DNA of 64,000 nucleotides from Casuarina equisetifolia. Lineage: Eukaryota > Streptophyta > Magnoliopsida > Fagales > Casuarinaceae. Both the position numbers and the translations under genes were made by a program. Below are positions 47,701 through 64,000 of the stretch, piece after piece (the first letter of the stretch is position 1; every line of letters starts with the position of its first letter). The DNA lies in contig CM052361.1 of assembly GCA_028551475.1 (NCBI GenBank), positions 6,145,501 to 6,209,500 on the forward strand, written 5' to 3'. Below the pieces are notes generated by a model. It was not told the DNA's origin. It made no database searches and saw only the letters and a program-made list of their open reading frames with translations.

Positions 47701-50186
47701 GTTGTGCTACCTAGATAATTTTCTTGTTTAACATGGGAAGTGAACTGTCCTCGAGTGTATTTCATCTTAGTTACAAGTCACAAAATGGTCCTTCAATATA
47801 TATATATATATAAGTATTGTTGATAATGGTTGTGCTACCTAGATAATTTTCTTGTTTAACATGGGAAGTGAACTGTCCTCTAGTGTATTCCATCTTAGTT
47901 ACTAGTCACAAAATGGTCCTTCAATTGTTTATGATCTTGCTTTAGGTTCTTTCTCTCTCTCTCTCTCTCTTGAATATAGCTGTCTGCTTTACTTGAAGAC
48001 TCATAGACTAAAAATATCAATCTACATTGATGCCTAGCAGAATTGGTATGAGAATAGAACATTTCTAGAAGTAGTGAAACAGATCTGAGAACACGAAATA
48101 AATGGATTTTTCTTCATCTCTCAGTGCCAAAGCCTTATTACTGCATGCGTATGACCAAGTTTTTGACTTATGTTACTCATTAATTGATGTTGATCTTGCC
48201 TGGTTTAGATATTGGAATGTTGCTCATGTTATTGCTATAGGCTTATATTTATAATATTGCTTTGTTGTCTTTTTTGGCCTCTATCTTAGAAAAATATTAT
48301 AGTGATACCAATATCCTTATTTTGTAATTGGTAATTGGTGAATGTCCTGCGTAGGCTCTTGTCAAAAAAGATCCGGTTCGACGACAAGTTTTACGTGTGA
48401 AAGGTTGTTTGGCTGGATCCAGAGCTGAAAACTTATTAGAACAAGGGGACATGGTCTTGGCAATTGACAAAGAGCCAGTTACATGTTTCCATGACATAGA
48501 AAATGCTTGTCAAGCATTGGACAAATGTGACAACAATGATGGAAAGCTTAATATGACCATTTTTCGGCAGGTAAACATATATTATGTTCTTTTTAGATTC
48601 TCATTTTTTCTTTTACATGTTTTTGGAGCATGGTTTGAAGAAGGTAATACTTAAATTATATGCTCCAGATATTGTGCATCAGATTCCTCACTGATATAAG
48701 GCGCTTGCTGAATCAATCTTTAAATTCATCTGCATATTTTCCAGGGACGTGAAATTGATATTCTTGTGGGAACGGATGTTAGGGATGGAAATGGCACAAC
48801 TCGTGTGATAAATTGGTGTGGGTGTATTGTTCAGGATCCTCATCCAGCGGTACGTGCCCTTGGATTTCTTCCCGAAGAAGGTCATGGTGTGTATGTGGCA
48901 AGGTATGAAATTTGCCTATTACAAATATCATTTTTTAATGCACACACACCGACACGTATATGGAGATAACTACGAACCTTTAGAATGTTGGCAGTGAGGT
49001 GAAGGATATTAAAGTTTAATATAGAGTAACTATTATGTCAACTTCTCAACAAGTAGCCGCATGAAGGTTTTGCAAACTGCTTGTTTCTGGATGTGTAGAA
49101 ATACTTCGTACCCACGAAGGTTGTTGAAAAGCTATTGTGGTAGTAAGTGTTGGGTGTAATGACTGTCAAACATCATTAAAAGCCAAACTTTTATTATGCT
49201 TTTACCCACTGCTAGCAGAGCCTGGGTCAAGCCTAGCAAATGGCCTCTCCTGCTCTTTCACTTTATGATTTCTTTTCTTCTAAAGTTTCATCAAATTATG
49301 GTTGATCACTTTTGTCAAAATCTCCCAGGTGGTGCCATGGCAGTCCAGTGCATAGGTATGGTCTGTATGCACTTCAGTGGATCGTTGAAATTAATGGAAA
49401 GCCGACTGCTAATTTAGATGCTTTTGTTAATGTAACAAAGGTATGTCTGCTAGCTCGCTCCCTTGAACTATTTGAATATGTTCATTTGTGTGAGTGTGTG
49501 CCCAACATGCATGTGCTTCTTTGTGATTTAAGAATTCAACAAGCCGGTCCTTTCTTCCTAACCCACCACTTACTTTCTTTCTTTCTGCCCCTTTGAAATT
49601 GTAAAAGCAAGGCATGAGATACATGCTTTCTGGTTTCAAGAGAAGCTAGAATCTGTGTAATAAATGCCAAACATGAAGAATAAAACACATACGAAGAGTG
49701 CTTTTGAGATTTCATTTTTTTTGATAAGAAACTAATTTGCTAAACTATGGAAGCACGATTTAACATGGAAGTTCTGAGATTGGGTACTGTGCTGCATTTT
49801 CCCACTTTCTTGAGCCTAGCTAAGTGGTTCTGATAATTCAGTGTTATGGTAATTCTACATGGGGCAACTCTTTAAGGTATTCTTGGGACAAATAGCTGAA
49901 ATTTAAGAGCATATTAAATTGTGCTTTCATGCATTTTTCTTTTTCGAAGGTCAGGTTGGCATGTGTTTAAGTCATATGCTTATTATGATGACCTCTTAAC
50001 CTAATTCAGGAATTAGAACATGGGGAGTTCGTTCGTGTGAGGACAGTCCACCTGAATGGAAAGCCTCGGGTACTAACATTGAGGCAGGATTTGCACTATT
50101 GGCCTACATGGGAGTTGAGGTTTGATCCAGAGTCAGCAATTTGGCGTCGAAAGACAATCAAGGGCTTAGGATGCAGTGGCTTGTGA
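29730..50186 (+). CDS. DEGP7: DEGP7, double Deg/HtrA serine protease with PDZ domains
   Basis: ATP-independent serine endopeptidase; the Arabidopsis homologue is reported to work in photosystem II repair. I rebuilt 24 exons: 29730-30033, 30262-30332, 32612-32746, 35062-35120, 35599-35635, 39190-39315, 39455-39544, 40401-40466, 40554-40610, 40738-40803, 41482-41589, 42208-42288, 42693-42742, 43783-43948, 44470-44979, 45821-46003, 46085-46190, 46457-46627, 46722-46801, 46875-47102, 48355-48570, 48745-48902, 49329-49440, 50010-50186. All introns are GT-AG, every phase matches, and the product is 1118 residues against about 1097 in Arabidopsis (recalled). The active protease is N-terminal: His97 (ILTNRHVV), Asp128 (HDFGFF) and Ser212 (GGSSGSPV). 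PDZ1 spans about 300-375 and a second PDZ-like region about 400-470. A basic KKRR sits at 575-578. A degenerate second protease domain (about 643-822) lacks the triad, as is normal for Deg7. Two further PDZ-like regions lie at about 899-970 and 1005-1090. There is no N-terminal transit peptide by eye. Confidence 0.97.
31819..31894. repeat. 42-bp spaced direct repeat in DEGP7 intron 2
   Basis: A 34-bp unit starting ATTGATCTCTTAG occurs at 31819 and 31861, both copies ending GCTTTGCTAAGTA, with one base difference (AGGCG/AGCCG). It is a short recent duplication in intronic DNA. Confidence 0.85.
34146..34360. repeat. Diverged direct repeat, offset about 124 bp, DEGP7 intron 3
   Basis: Two copies of roughly 85 bases begin TTGAAGCCTGAAAGACCATG (34146) and TTGAAGCCTTGAAAACCATG (34270). 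Both end near CTTGTAAA. Divergence is high, so this duplication is old. Confidence 0.6.
34883..34908. repeat. (GAAA)n microsatellite
   Basis: About six GAAA units lie in DEGP7 intron 3, inside a longer A-rich run. Confidence 0.8.
38171..38408. repeat. Direct repeat, offset 141 bp, in the largest DEGP7 intron
   Basis: Copies of about 95 bases start GCAGACCAATCTTGA (38171) and GCAAATCCATCTTGA (38312). Both continue through GAAATTGAGACTT, ATCTTGGAA and ATCAGTTTGAA. They differ by about 15 percent by eye. They lie in intron 5 (35636-39189). Confidence 0.75.
38553..38571. repeat. (TC)n microsatellite
   Basis: About nine TC units lie in DEGP7 intron 5. Confidence 0.8.
43140..43190 (+). repeat. 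T-tract and 15-base G-run, quadruplex-prone, DEGP7 intron 13
   Basis: A T-rich tract runs into GG, T, then 15 consecutive G, and soon afterwards GGTGGGGG. On the sense strand this could form a G-quadruplex in the pre-mRNA. Long mononucleotide runs are also prone to sequencing error. Confidence 0.6.
47667..47935. repeat. 128-bp tandem duplication in DEGP7 intron 20
   Basis: Two nearly identical copies each begin with a (TA)n run and TAAGTATTGTTGATAATGG (47683 and 47811). Both end near AATGGTCCTTCAAT. I see only three or four substitutions over the unit, so the duplication is recent. A (CT)n tract follows at 47952-47970. Confidence 0.9.
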
Positions 50187-50849
50187 AGGAAGAATTCTCG
50201 TGTGAGAGTGGGCACTTTTTCCTCGTAGGAGAGCAGCTTAACATCGTAAAGACCATAGAGTATTCTGACCTGGAACCGCGGATCCAAAGACAGATTGGTG
50301 CGGCTGCCTGCCGGGGGTACACAATTATTGTGGGAATGAGCTGGATTACATGGATTTTACATACGGGAAACTAGAAATAAGCATTTTATTTTGGGGGGCT
50401 CAGCTGTATTTAGAAAAAAGATACACAGTTATATTAAAGACTCTTTGTGTACTTGAATTAATTATACAAAGTGAGTTATTAAATGAAAGCAAATAAATTT
50501 GTATCAATTGCCTCATTCTCATGTTTTGGTTATTGTGTCTTTCATTAGATATTATGGCTGTTGTGCATAAATGAACAGGCAAGTCGGGTTACTTAGTTAT
50601 GCCCAGATTTAATTGTCCACTTTGGTAGTACCATCAGTTATTCCTATTTTCGCTAGTTACCATCTGATAGTCTTCAGCAACATCTCCTTTACCGAATAGT
50701 TTCCAGACTTAGAGCTTTTCAATGCAACAAAGCTCTCTCTCAAGGCTTTGCATTCTACTCTCTCTGCTACCGCCCTTTTCTCCAGGCAATTGAATATCCT
50801 CAGTGCTGGTAGAGAAATGGGCACGGATCTTGATGGTTGACTAGTTAAT

Positions 50850-50935
50850 GGCACATGATTCCCTCACCTTGCCCAACTAGCAAAAGTGAGATGGCACATG
50901 GTTCCCTCTCCTTACCACTGACAAAAATAAGACGG
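50850..50935. repeat. 43-bp tandem repeat, two diverged copies
   Basis: Units begin GGCACATGATTCCCTC (50850) and GGCACATGGTTCCCTC (50893) and then drift apart. The duplication is moderately old. Confidence 0.6.
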
Positions 50936-51117
50936 GGGTAGATTGGGGTTTCAAAATGCAACAAAATGGAATCGATTATATGGCCAACAAAGGGGATGGT
51001 AGTGTGTTTGTCTTGGGAACTTCATAGTAGATAGGGCTTTTATTCTGACAAAGCAAGTGGAACACCTCAACCGAGTCTATTACCTACAGGGCAAAGAGGA
51101 TCAGTGCATGTTCGTTT

Positions 51118-52500
51118 TGTTGGAAGGTGTGTTTTGTTGTAATAAAATTTGGTTGCATATAATGTTTGTAAAAATGTTTTTCATATAATTATGTGCAATA
51201 TTGAATATCAAGAAAGTAAAAGGTGTGCAACTTAGAATATCAATAAATAATATTATAAAGTAGTTGGGTTCTACAATCTTTTATAAATTGACCTCATACA
51301 ATACTTTGAAAAATATCTTGTATGAAATAGAGCTAAAGAAATATTTGAGTATTTTAAAAGAAAAATGATACTTGGATTTATGTACTTATAGGTACATGTG
51401 ATTCAAGAATCATATTATGAAGGCCAAAAAATCAAGATCATGATTCTAATCAATTGGTCCACACTTAAATGAAGATCATTATGCAAGTGGATCAAGTCTT
51501 TGGGAAAAAGCTAAGCCCACAAGCTTAGCCCTCAAGCTTAGCTTGTTTGCTGGTTCAATAAGTGGCTACAACGTCGTTTCACTTAAGAGGAATTCTCTTA
51601 AGGCATCATATTGTGAAGAAGTAACCAAACCCTAAAAAGATTACTGAGACACCAAGCAGCCTCCTCTCTTTGCCTCACTCTCTCTGTCACCAATTCTTCA
51701 ACAAGAAGAAATTTGAAGTGATAAGTTGTCAAAATGGACTTGTGTCAAGTCTCAACAGAAAAAATCACAGCGGGCTTTTTAGGTTTGAACAGAAATCCTA
51801 GAAAGCTAGTTTGCTTCATATCTTCTATAGAGAGATGCTCTTGAGAGTTTTGAAATGCCTTTGGACAAAATCTGTTGAAATATTGAGAAAACATTATAGT
51901 TTACACATTCACGACATTCTTCATAGATCTGTACAAAAAGTTCAAATCGTTGGTGATATTTTTATACTTTAATATTCTTATGAATATTCATTGTTAGATT
52001 AAGTTGTTTATGTGCTAATTAAGTTCAAATTATCATTTGCACATAAATTGCTTTGTAAATCCAAAACCCTAACTTTGATATAATTGAGAGTTTCGTGATT
52101 AAAACTTAAATTGAGTTTATATATCTTCAATTAGCTCACTGGTAAGCAATATTCCTCACAAACATTAGACATTTGAGGATTTGTTGTCGTATTAAGGTTG
52201 GTTCAACATTTTTATTGTAACTATGGATCATTTAACTCCTTGAGGAGGAGTTAGAAAGTGTAGGAAAGGTTATTCTTTTAGTTTTAAAGTAAAATAGACT
52301 TTAACCGGTTATGTTGAAGGAAAAGAGGATAAAAGTAAGTAATAAGAGCCGAACTACCATGTAAAATTGTGTGCATCTCTTTTTCTGTTTATGTGTTTGT
52401 ATACTTTATTCTTGATATTTGATTGAATCTAGAAATAAGGAAAAAGAAACCTAGATAACCAATTCACCCCCCTCAATTTCCCCCCTTCTTGTTTAGCCAT
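51118..52500 (+). mobile_element. Possible Copia-type LTR fossil (solo or fragment)
   Basis: The stretch starts with TGTTGGAA, a common plant LTR start. Near its end it carries CCAATTCACCCCCCTC, a phrase I associate with the 3' end of Copia LTRs of the SIRE/Tork kind. No internal coding domain, matching second LTR or clear target-site duplication was found. The boundaries are guesses. Confidence 0.25.
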
Positions 52501-53429
52501 TAAACCTTACATGTTTGACTTTTGGACTATCACACGCGCTGACATGCAATCCCTGCAACTTGGATCCATATAGGTTCAACAATTGTCAAAAATTTTCATC
52601 ATCAACTCTGGATGTTTTACCCATTTGTTGGACTTTAGTTTCCTTTAACCATTTTACTTGCAAACTTCTCAGAGTCGTTGCAGATTTTGGCCTAAGGGGT
52701 CCTCTTGATACTATGGAGCCTACCATATGTTGGGATTAAGGCACTGATGGTAGAGAAGGCAACTAAGTGGTTAACTATAAATGCACATTCCTTAGCATGT
52801 GTATACAAGCAAAGAGTAGGTACAATGTTGAAGATCAAAATGATGTGGTGGTAACAGTGTAGTTTGAATTGATGATTCATGTTGTACCTATCTCAAACTA
52901 TGATAATATATCTACTAAGGTGTTAAAGTTGGATGTTATCTTATATCATTGGTATGATGATGAATTTTTGACTTTATAAGTAATGAGGTTTTTTTTTTTT
53001 AACTACTAATCCTACTTGATTTGCTATGTTCACTAAGAGAAGAATGGAAGCACCTACTCTTTTGCTTGCGTTTGCATGTTCAAATAACCCTCTAAAATAT
53101 CTATGATCAAGCACCTTCTAATTGTCAATGCCCATGGTTTAAAGAAGGATCACCATTACAAAATGACGCTAAAGATCAAGGACTTTGTCAAGCCCATTCA
53201 ACTTCTAGTAATAGATATAGAGAGAAATCAAAAGTAAAAGCTTTCTAAAACCAAATAGAAATATGCATATAGAAACCAACTCAAAAATTGCTTCTTGTGC
53301 AAGTCCTTAAATATGGAAATTATAGAACAATGTCATAGATAACAAAGAAGCAATTTTTTGGTACATTTGATATACAAACAGAACTGAGAGATTAATCTTG
53401 ATCAAGATAGATTAAAATAAATCATACAA

Positions 53430-55114
53430 TTATTGCCGACAGCAACAAGATACTTTTTGTAAACATTGAAAGCCAACAGAACCATACCTTGGGTGGACAT
53501 CCAAGTTACATTCCTTGCACTATAGGGTCATCCCATCAAAATTTGAACCATAAACATTGCATGGAGAAGAGTCACTTGTCCTTTGGATAAAAGTAAGAGG
53601 ATGTTGATGGAGATAATCTGTATAAGTTTTTCCAAACTTAATATGTGGTTAGTTTCCTATAACACATTGGAGATGTGCAGGAAAATCACATTTTGCACAA
53701 GAATAGAACCAATATTTTGGATTCCTTTCATTTTCACAAATAAGATAATAATACTCTCCAGTTTCATCTTTCCCCTTGTAGGTCAATTTAAGAATATGAT
53801 CATCGAACCTACAACCAGCTTCTAAAGGAAAAGTTGAACATTTATGACACAAGGAGAAATCGCAACGAGAGCATGAAAATGCGCCTCCTTCTTCACAAGC
53901 ATTGCATTCAGGGCCCATTTCTTTTATTCCAGAAAAGGGGGTGTTGGTGGCTCTCGTGACAAAGCTTTTCATGATTTATAAAGCATTGAAGGTCTATAAT
54001 TATTTTATCATTAAACTCGGAGTGGTAGGCGAATCCATGTCGATATCGATTACAAAAAAAGCATATGAATGCATCATCCCGTGGCAGCAAAGTAAGCCAA
54101 GATGAGCCCCATTTAAAGGTAGTGTTTATGGGTGGATTAGCACACTGGCTATGAAGAAAAAATTTGCACTCCATGCATTATAAAATGGAACCGAAATTTG
54201 TTGCATGCAGCCATCGCAAACTTTATCATCTGTGACCTTACAATTGAGAATGAGCTTGAGCTCATGATGATGACTAACATGTTTGATCATTCCAGCCAGG
54301 CTTGTTTTCTTAACTGTTTGGTTGATATCCTTCACCAAGTGAGTTATATAACCATCGTATTCGATCAGCGCCGACCCAACGAGTGGACCGAGGTCCTCCA
54401 AAATTTCACGGTCACTTGCACATCTCAAGTGAGTAGCATAGCTACATTCCTGGCAGTAATAAATTGCATACTTTGTATCTAACTTTTTGGAGCAGAGATT
54501 ACATACCATGTTGGCGTGTCCCTCTACTTCATCATAAGCAGAACATGTGAGCACAAGGAAGTGAGAGTGATCTCCAATTTTGATAGTATTTGCAAACAGA
54601 GCGCATTTTGCATGAATCATGATCAGACATACGCTACAAACGCAGCCCTTGCCCTCCCCTTTCTCGCCGCAGAATTCACAAGTAAACTGAATCTCTTTCA
54701 CCAATGGAATGAAAGCATGGCGGTCACAAGTTTCCTTCTCCACTCCCCAGCGAGAGGCACACTTGGTGTCGAGGCTGAAATTGCATTCATCACAGGTGTA
54801 AAAGGCGCACCTTCCACAAGATTTACCACAACATCACAGTAAGAATAACGAAACGGCGGTCGGATATCAAGAAAGTGGTTTGGATGTAAGGGATGTCTTA
54901 TCTCGTCTTCTAGTAAACCACACGACTCATGGCAAAGGAAGTTGCAGCCTTGGCTGCATTTATAGCCGGAACCCAACAACAGTTCCTCACACACCGAGCA
55001 AAGAACCCCATCCTCTTCTGGAATCTCCAAATCTTCTATAAACGTGACGGGATGCGGGTGCATGTAGAGTTCAATCTCTTCCTCCCCCTTCTCCAACTTC
55101 ATCTCCGTCTCCAT
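53430..55114 (-). pseudogene. Broken DC1 (C1-like zinc-binding) domain gene
   Basis: A single-exon relative of the plant cysteine/histidine-rich DC1 proteins, which bind zinc and are linked to stress and defence signalling. The start is the ATG at 55114 (METEMKL). DC1 units are plain: CSVCEELLLGSGYKCSQGCNFLCHESC, then a Cys-rich unit ending FCGEKGEGKGC, then CNLCSKKLDTKYAIYYCQECSYATHLRC, CDGCMQQISVPFY, and CNACEEGGAFSCSRCDFSLCHKC. The frame shifts by one base near 54830, 54175 and 53940. Stops interrupt it at 53649-53651 (TAA after QCVIGN) and 53520-53522 (TAG before CKECNLDVHP). One zinc-ligand Cys also appears lost in PCNVYGSNF. Sequence between the lesions is still clean, so inactivation is recent. 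Confidence 0.9.
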
Positions 55115-56495
55115 CGTTATCCGCTGTTGGATTCTTGGTGTGTAGAATTTCTTTTGTTGCTTCAAGTAATGTGGACAAGGTCCTGACTTGACAGTACATA
55201 AAAACTTATCAAGATTTTAAGCAAATGTATTTTTGACTTTGAGTTGACTTATATATTATCAACATGAAAAAAAGTTAAAGAATTTTCTTTGTTAAAAATA
55301 TATTATAGACATTTGATACCCAATGCTTCCAAAACGATAACAGTGAACCTAAAGAGAGAAAAGAAAAGAAAAAGAAAAGTGATTGCTTGATACCGTAAAC
55401 TTAAAACAATAACAAATCATCGGACAGATATTGGTAAAAGAAATATTAAACAATAACAAATCATCGGACAGATATTGGTAAAAAAAAAATTAAACAATAA
55501 CAAATCACTTGAGCTGCTTGCGTGTTGACCGTTCTTTGAGTGTTATTATCACCAAAATTAAACTTCAGATCCATAAACATTCTCGGAAATTTCAAAACGA
55601 AGCCTAAGAATGATGGGAAAAAAAGCTAAATGAATGAGAGAAAGAGGATCTGTTCAAAATCGAACCTCGACTGTCGGATTGTCACGGCTGTTGTTGTTCT
55701 AGCGTGCCCTTGCGTGCTTTATCGTGGCCATCCTTATATGAAGAGAGTGTAAGCTGAAAGTAGAGAGCGTTGGGATTAGCGGCACATTTCACCACTTTTG
55801 AAATAGTGACTCACGCGAAAGAAACAAGGAGAAGAAAGGTTGATGGAAAGAGAGAAGAAGACTTTTCCACGTTGGGTCAAACTAAAGGAGACAACTTTTA
55901 GTCAAAGTTACAAATGGACGGTTTGGATTTGTTCAATCCTAAGGTTATAAAGTAATGTCTATAACTATCTTTAAAATATTTTTAATTACGAGTTTGGTGA
56001 CATTTAGAAGCTTTATCACATAAGAGGTTAAAGTTCAATCCCTGGTAGGAGATGGAATGACACTTACAACTTGCCTAAAAGATCTATTTTCCCAAAAATA
56101 TGTTAGGTCGCCAATTTCACTTGAGTTTTATATTATATGAGAAATATGGCCATATCTGACAAATTATTAATAACAATAAAATTAAATATAATAATCATAT
56201 CTCGAATAAATATAAAAAACAAGACTCAAGTTTTATATAAATATATGTAGAATCCGATATACATGAGGTCACATTTGGCATCTTGTGAGGAATTGAGGAT
56301 GGAATATGGCATTATTTAGAAGCCCTGCAGCCAGTCACACGAATCCATCCACCCATTTGGATCGAGTCAACTTCAAATTCAATTGGTTTCGGGCCAGGAT
56401 ATGGAAAAAGAGTTCAACGTTGATATGGAAACAGAGTCCACTTCAAGGAGTTCAATGGGCTCGTCGAAGCCCTTTACATGAAACCTATTAGCCTT
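55115..56495. other. Divergent spacer between DC1 pseudogene and DEGP10
   Basis: Head-to-head spacer holding the former DC1 promoter and the DEGP10 promoter. It contains a 44-bp tandem repeat (55402-55510). At about 55985-56095, a B-box-like GTTCAATCCC inside GGTTAAAGTTCAATCCCTGG suggests a second tRNA-derived SINE fragment, though no A box is clear. No gene was seen. Confidence 0.5.
55402..55510. repeat. 44-bp tandem repeat, two and a half copies
   Basis: The unit containing ACAATAACAAATCATCGGAC begins near 55406 and 55450, with a partial third copy at 55494. The first two copies are almost identical. Confidence 0.9.
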
Positions 56496-56521
56496 CCTTC
56501 TTCTTCTTCTTCTTCTTCTTC
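56496..56521 (+). repeat. (TTC)n microsatellite in the DEGP10 leader
   Basis: About eight TTC units end 64 bases before the DEGP10 ATG. CT/TTC-rich leaders are common in plant genes. Confidence 0.8.
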
Positions 56522-56584
56522 ATTCCCGCGGTGTGCGTGAGTGTGAGTGTGAAAGGGGACCCCTGCAAAGCGGGAGCGGAGGCG

Positions 56585-62884
<6,300 letters not shown>

Positions 62885-63497
62885 TTGATCTGCTCAAGGT
62901 AAGAAAACCTTCTCAGTAATTGGGATGACGAAGGGATTGAGGTGCCTGCCAAGCTGAATTGCCAGTTTTTCCAATGGACAACTTTTCCTTAGGCCTTGGC
63001 AGTTCGGCAAGTTCCCGTCGCTGAAGTGAGCTCCTTTTTCTTTTTACGATAGTTATTACTTCGGTGCAATTTTATCATAACAGTCACGTTTGGCTGAAAT
63101 GATACGTCCGTGCACCTCAGCACATGTGATTTCTTTTCGTATTGAGACCTGAATGTATGAAAATCAATTCGAAAGAGTTGAAATTCCCCTAAATAAATGA
63201 AAAACTAATGGAAGCTATCCAATTATTTTGATTCAAGAAGACATCAGTGGCCAAGTTTGCCGCCGAACCTCCTCAACACTCTGCATAATCTTTGGAGACC
63301 TTGATTGCTTTGTCGGTATCCGTCTTCAGAGTCCTGTGCCGAATGTGCACTTATCCTAATATTGCTAAGCGTAAGCACATGGTTCTTGCTTGGAAGTATA
63401 GGGAGAAAACATGTAAATGTTGTGACTAATACTATGGAATACATTGAGCCAGGAGTTGATATCAAAATCAAACATGCAAGCTTTTTCATGTGGTTCG
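62885..63497. other. DEGP10 3' region
   Basis: Likely 3' untranslated region and flank. A donor-like AAG/GTAAGA just after the stop (about 62899) could start a 3'-UTR intron. Small open frames on both strands lack recognisable domains. Confidence 0.45.
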
Positions 63498-64000
63498 CCT
63501 ATGTTTACCAAGGGAGATGCTTGCTCAGGTATGAGCCAACCTTATTGTAAGAGGTCATGATTCGTTTACAAGACATTTGTGAGGTATTTTAAGCCTTTTG
63601 TCATTGAAAATGAGCAAAGCCATCCAACCCCAGTTGTCAGGTAATATTTAAGTAAAAGTTGAAAGCTTCAAGGGAAGTGCGCCACACATGGTCAATGTTG
63701 GAGGCTTTAGAGGAAGTGCACCACGTCAAGAACAAGATTGAGATAAATACAAAACGTAGATCCCTATGTTTACCAAGGGAAATGCTTGCTCAGGTATGAG
63801 CTAAGGTAAGAGGTCATGATTCGTTTACAAGACATATTTGTGAGGTATTTTAAGGCTTTTGTTATTGAAAATGAGCAAAGCCATCAAATTACAGTTGACA
63901 AGTAATATTTAAGTAAAAGTTGAAAGCTTCAAAGGAAGTGCAACACATGGTCAAAGTTGGAGGCTTCAAAGGGAGGTGCACCACAGAGGAAGTGCACCAC
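63498..64000. repeat. Tandem repeat, unit about 265 bp, running off the window
   Basis: Copy 1 starts CCTATGTTTACCAAGGGA at 63498 and copy 2 at 63763. Both contain TTGAAAATGAGCAAAGCCATC and AAGTAAAAGTTGAAAGCTTC. Internal landmarks are 261-265 bases apart, so a few small indels separate the copies. A short phrase, GGAAGTGCACCAC, also recurs inside the unit. Copy 2 reaches the right edge, so more copies may follow. Confidence 0.88.

Larger units (their letters stand above)
50187..53429. other. Spacer between DEGP7 and the DC1 pseudogene
   Basis: The first 300 bases are the DEGP7 3' region, with a poly(A)-signal-like AATAAA at about 50491. A two-copy 43-bp repeat lies at 50850-50935, and an LTR-like stretch at about 51118-52500. 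The rest is AT-rich without a recognisable gene. Confidence 0.5.

Overview
The window is nuclear DNA from a flowering plant, almost certainly a eudicot. It is AT-rich, its genes are interrupted by many GT-AG introns, and the spliced proteins match Arabidopsis families end to end. Nothing in it is bacterial, viral-genomic or organellar. I cannot name the species; roomy introns (up to 3.5 kb) and repeat-filled spacers suggest a medium-sized genome.

Layout from left to right: (1) the 3' end of an unrecognised repeat-bearing gene with a basic tail (1-1913, +); (2) a two-exon BAHD acyltransferase (2367-3925, -); (3) a spacer with a tRNA-derived SINE; (4) a five-exon RSL class I bHLH regulator of root-hair fate, RHD6/RSL1 type (7598-9101, +); (5) a 12-kb gene-poor stretch with a decayed ankyrin-repeat membrane-protein gene (about 14760-15745, -), a fossil Ty1/Copia retrotransposon (about 15800-18160, +) and a GC-richer unidentified island (18540-19330); (6) a two-exon ARM-repeat gene (21088-23757, +); (7) a five-exon NIP4-type aquaporin (25634-27768, +); (8) the 24-exon DEGP7 protease (29730-50186, +); (9) a broken DC1-domain gene (53430-55114, -); (10) the eight-exon mitochondrial DEGP10 protease (56585-62884, +); (11) a 265-bp tandem repeat running off the right edge.

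Five of the six intact genes splice cleanly in my hand reconstruction with no frameshift, and the sixth (BAHD) does too with one intron. Decay is confined to the DC1 gene, the ankyrin relic, the Copia fossil and perhaps the left-edge gene. The genes do not form a pathway or operon. The notable thing is their order: as I recall the Arabidopsis loci, the homologues fall on two places there, one on chromosome 3 (ARM, acyltransferase, DEGP7) and one on chromosome 5 (RSL1 beside NIP4, and DEGP10). This window interleaves the two sets, as expected of an ancestral block that was duplicated and then thinned differently in the Arabidopsis lineage. Two Deg proteases of different clades thus sit about 6 kb apart here. 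I found no evidence of a previously undescribed molecular system.
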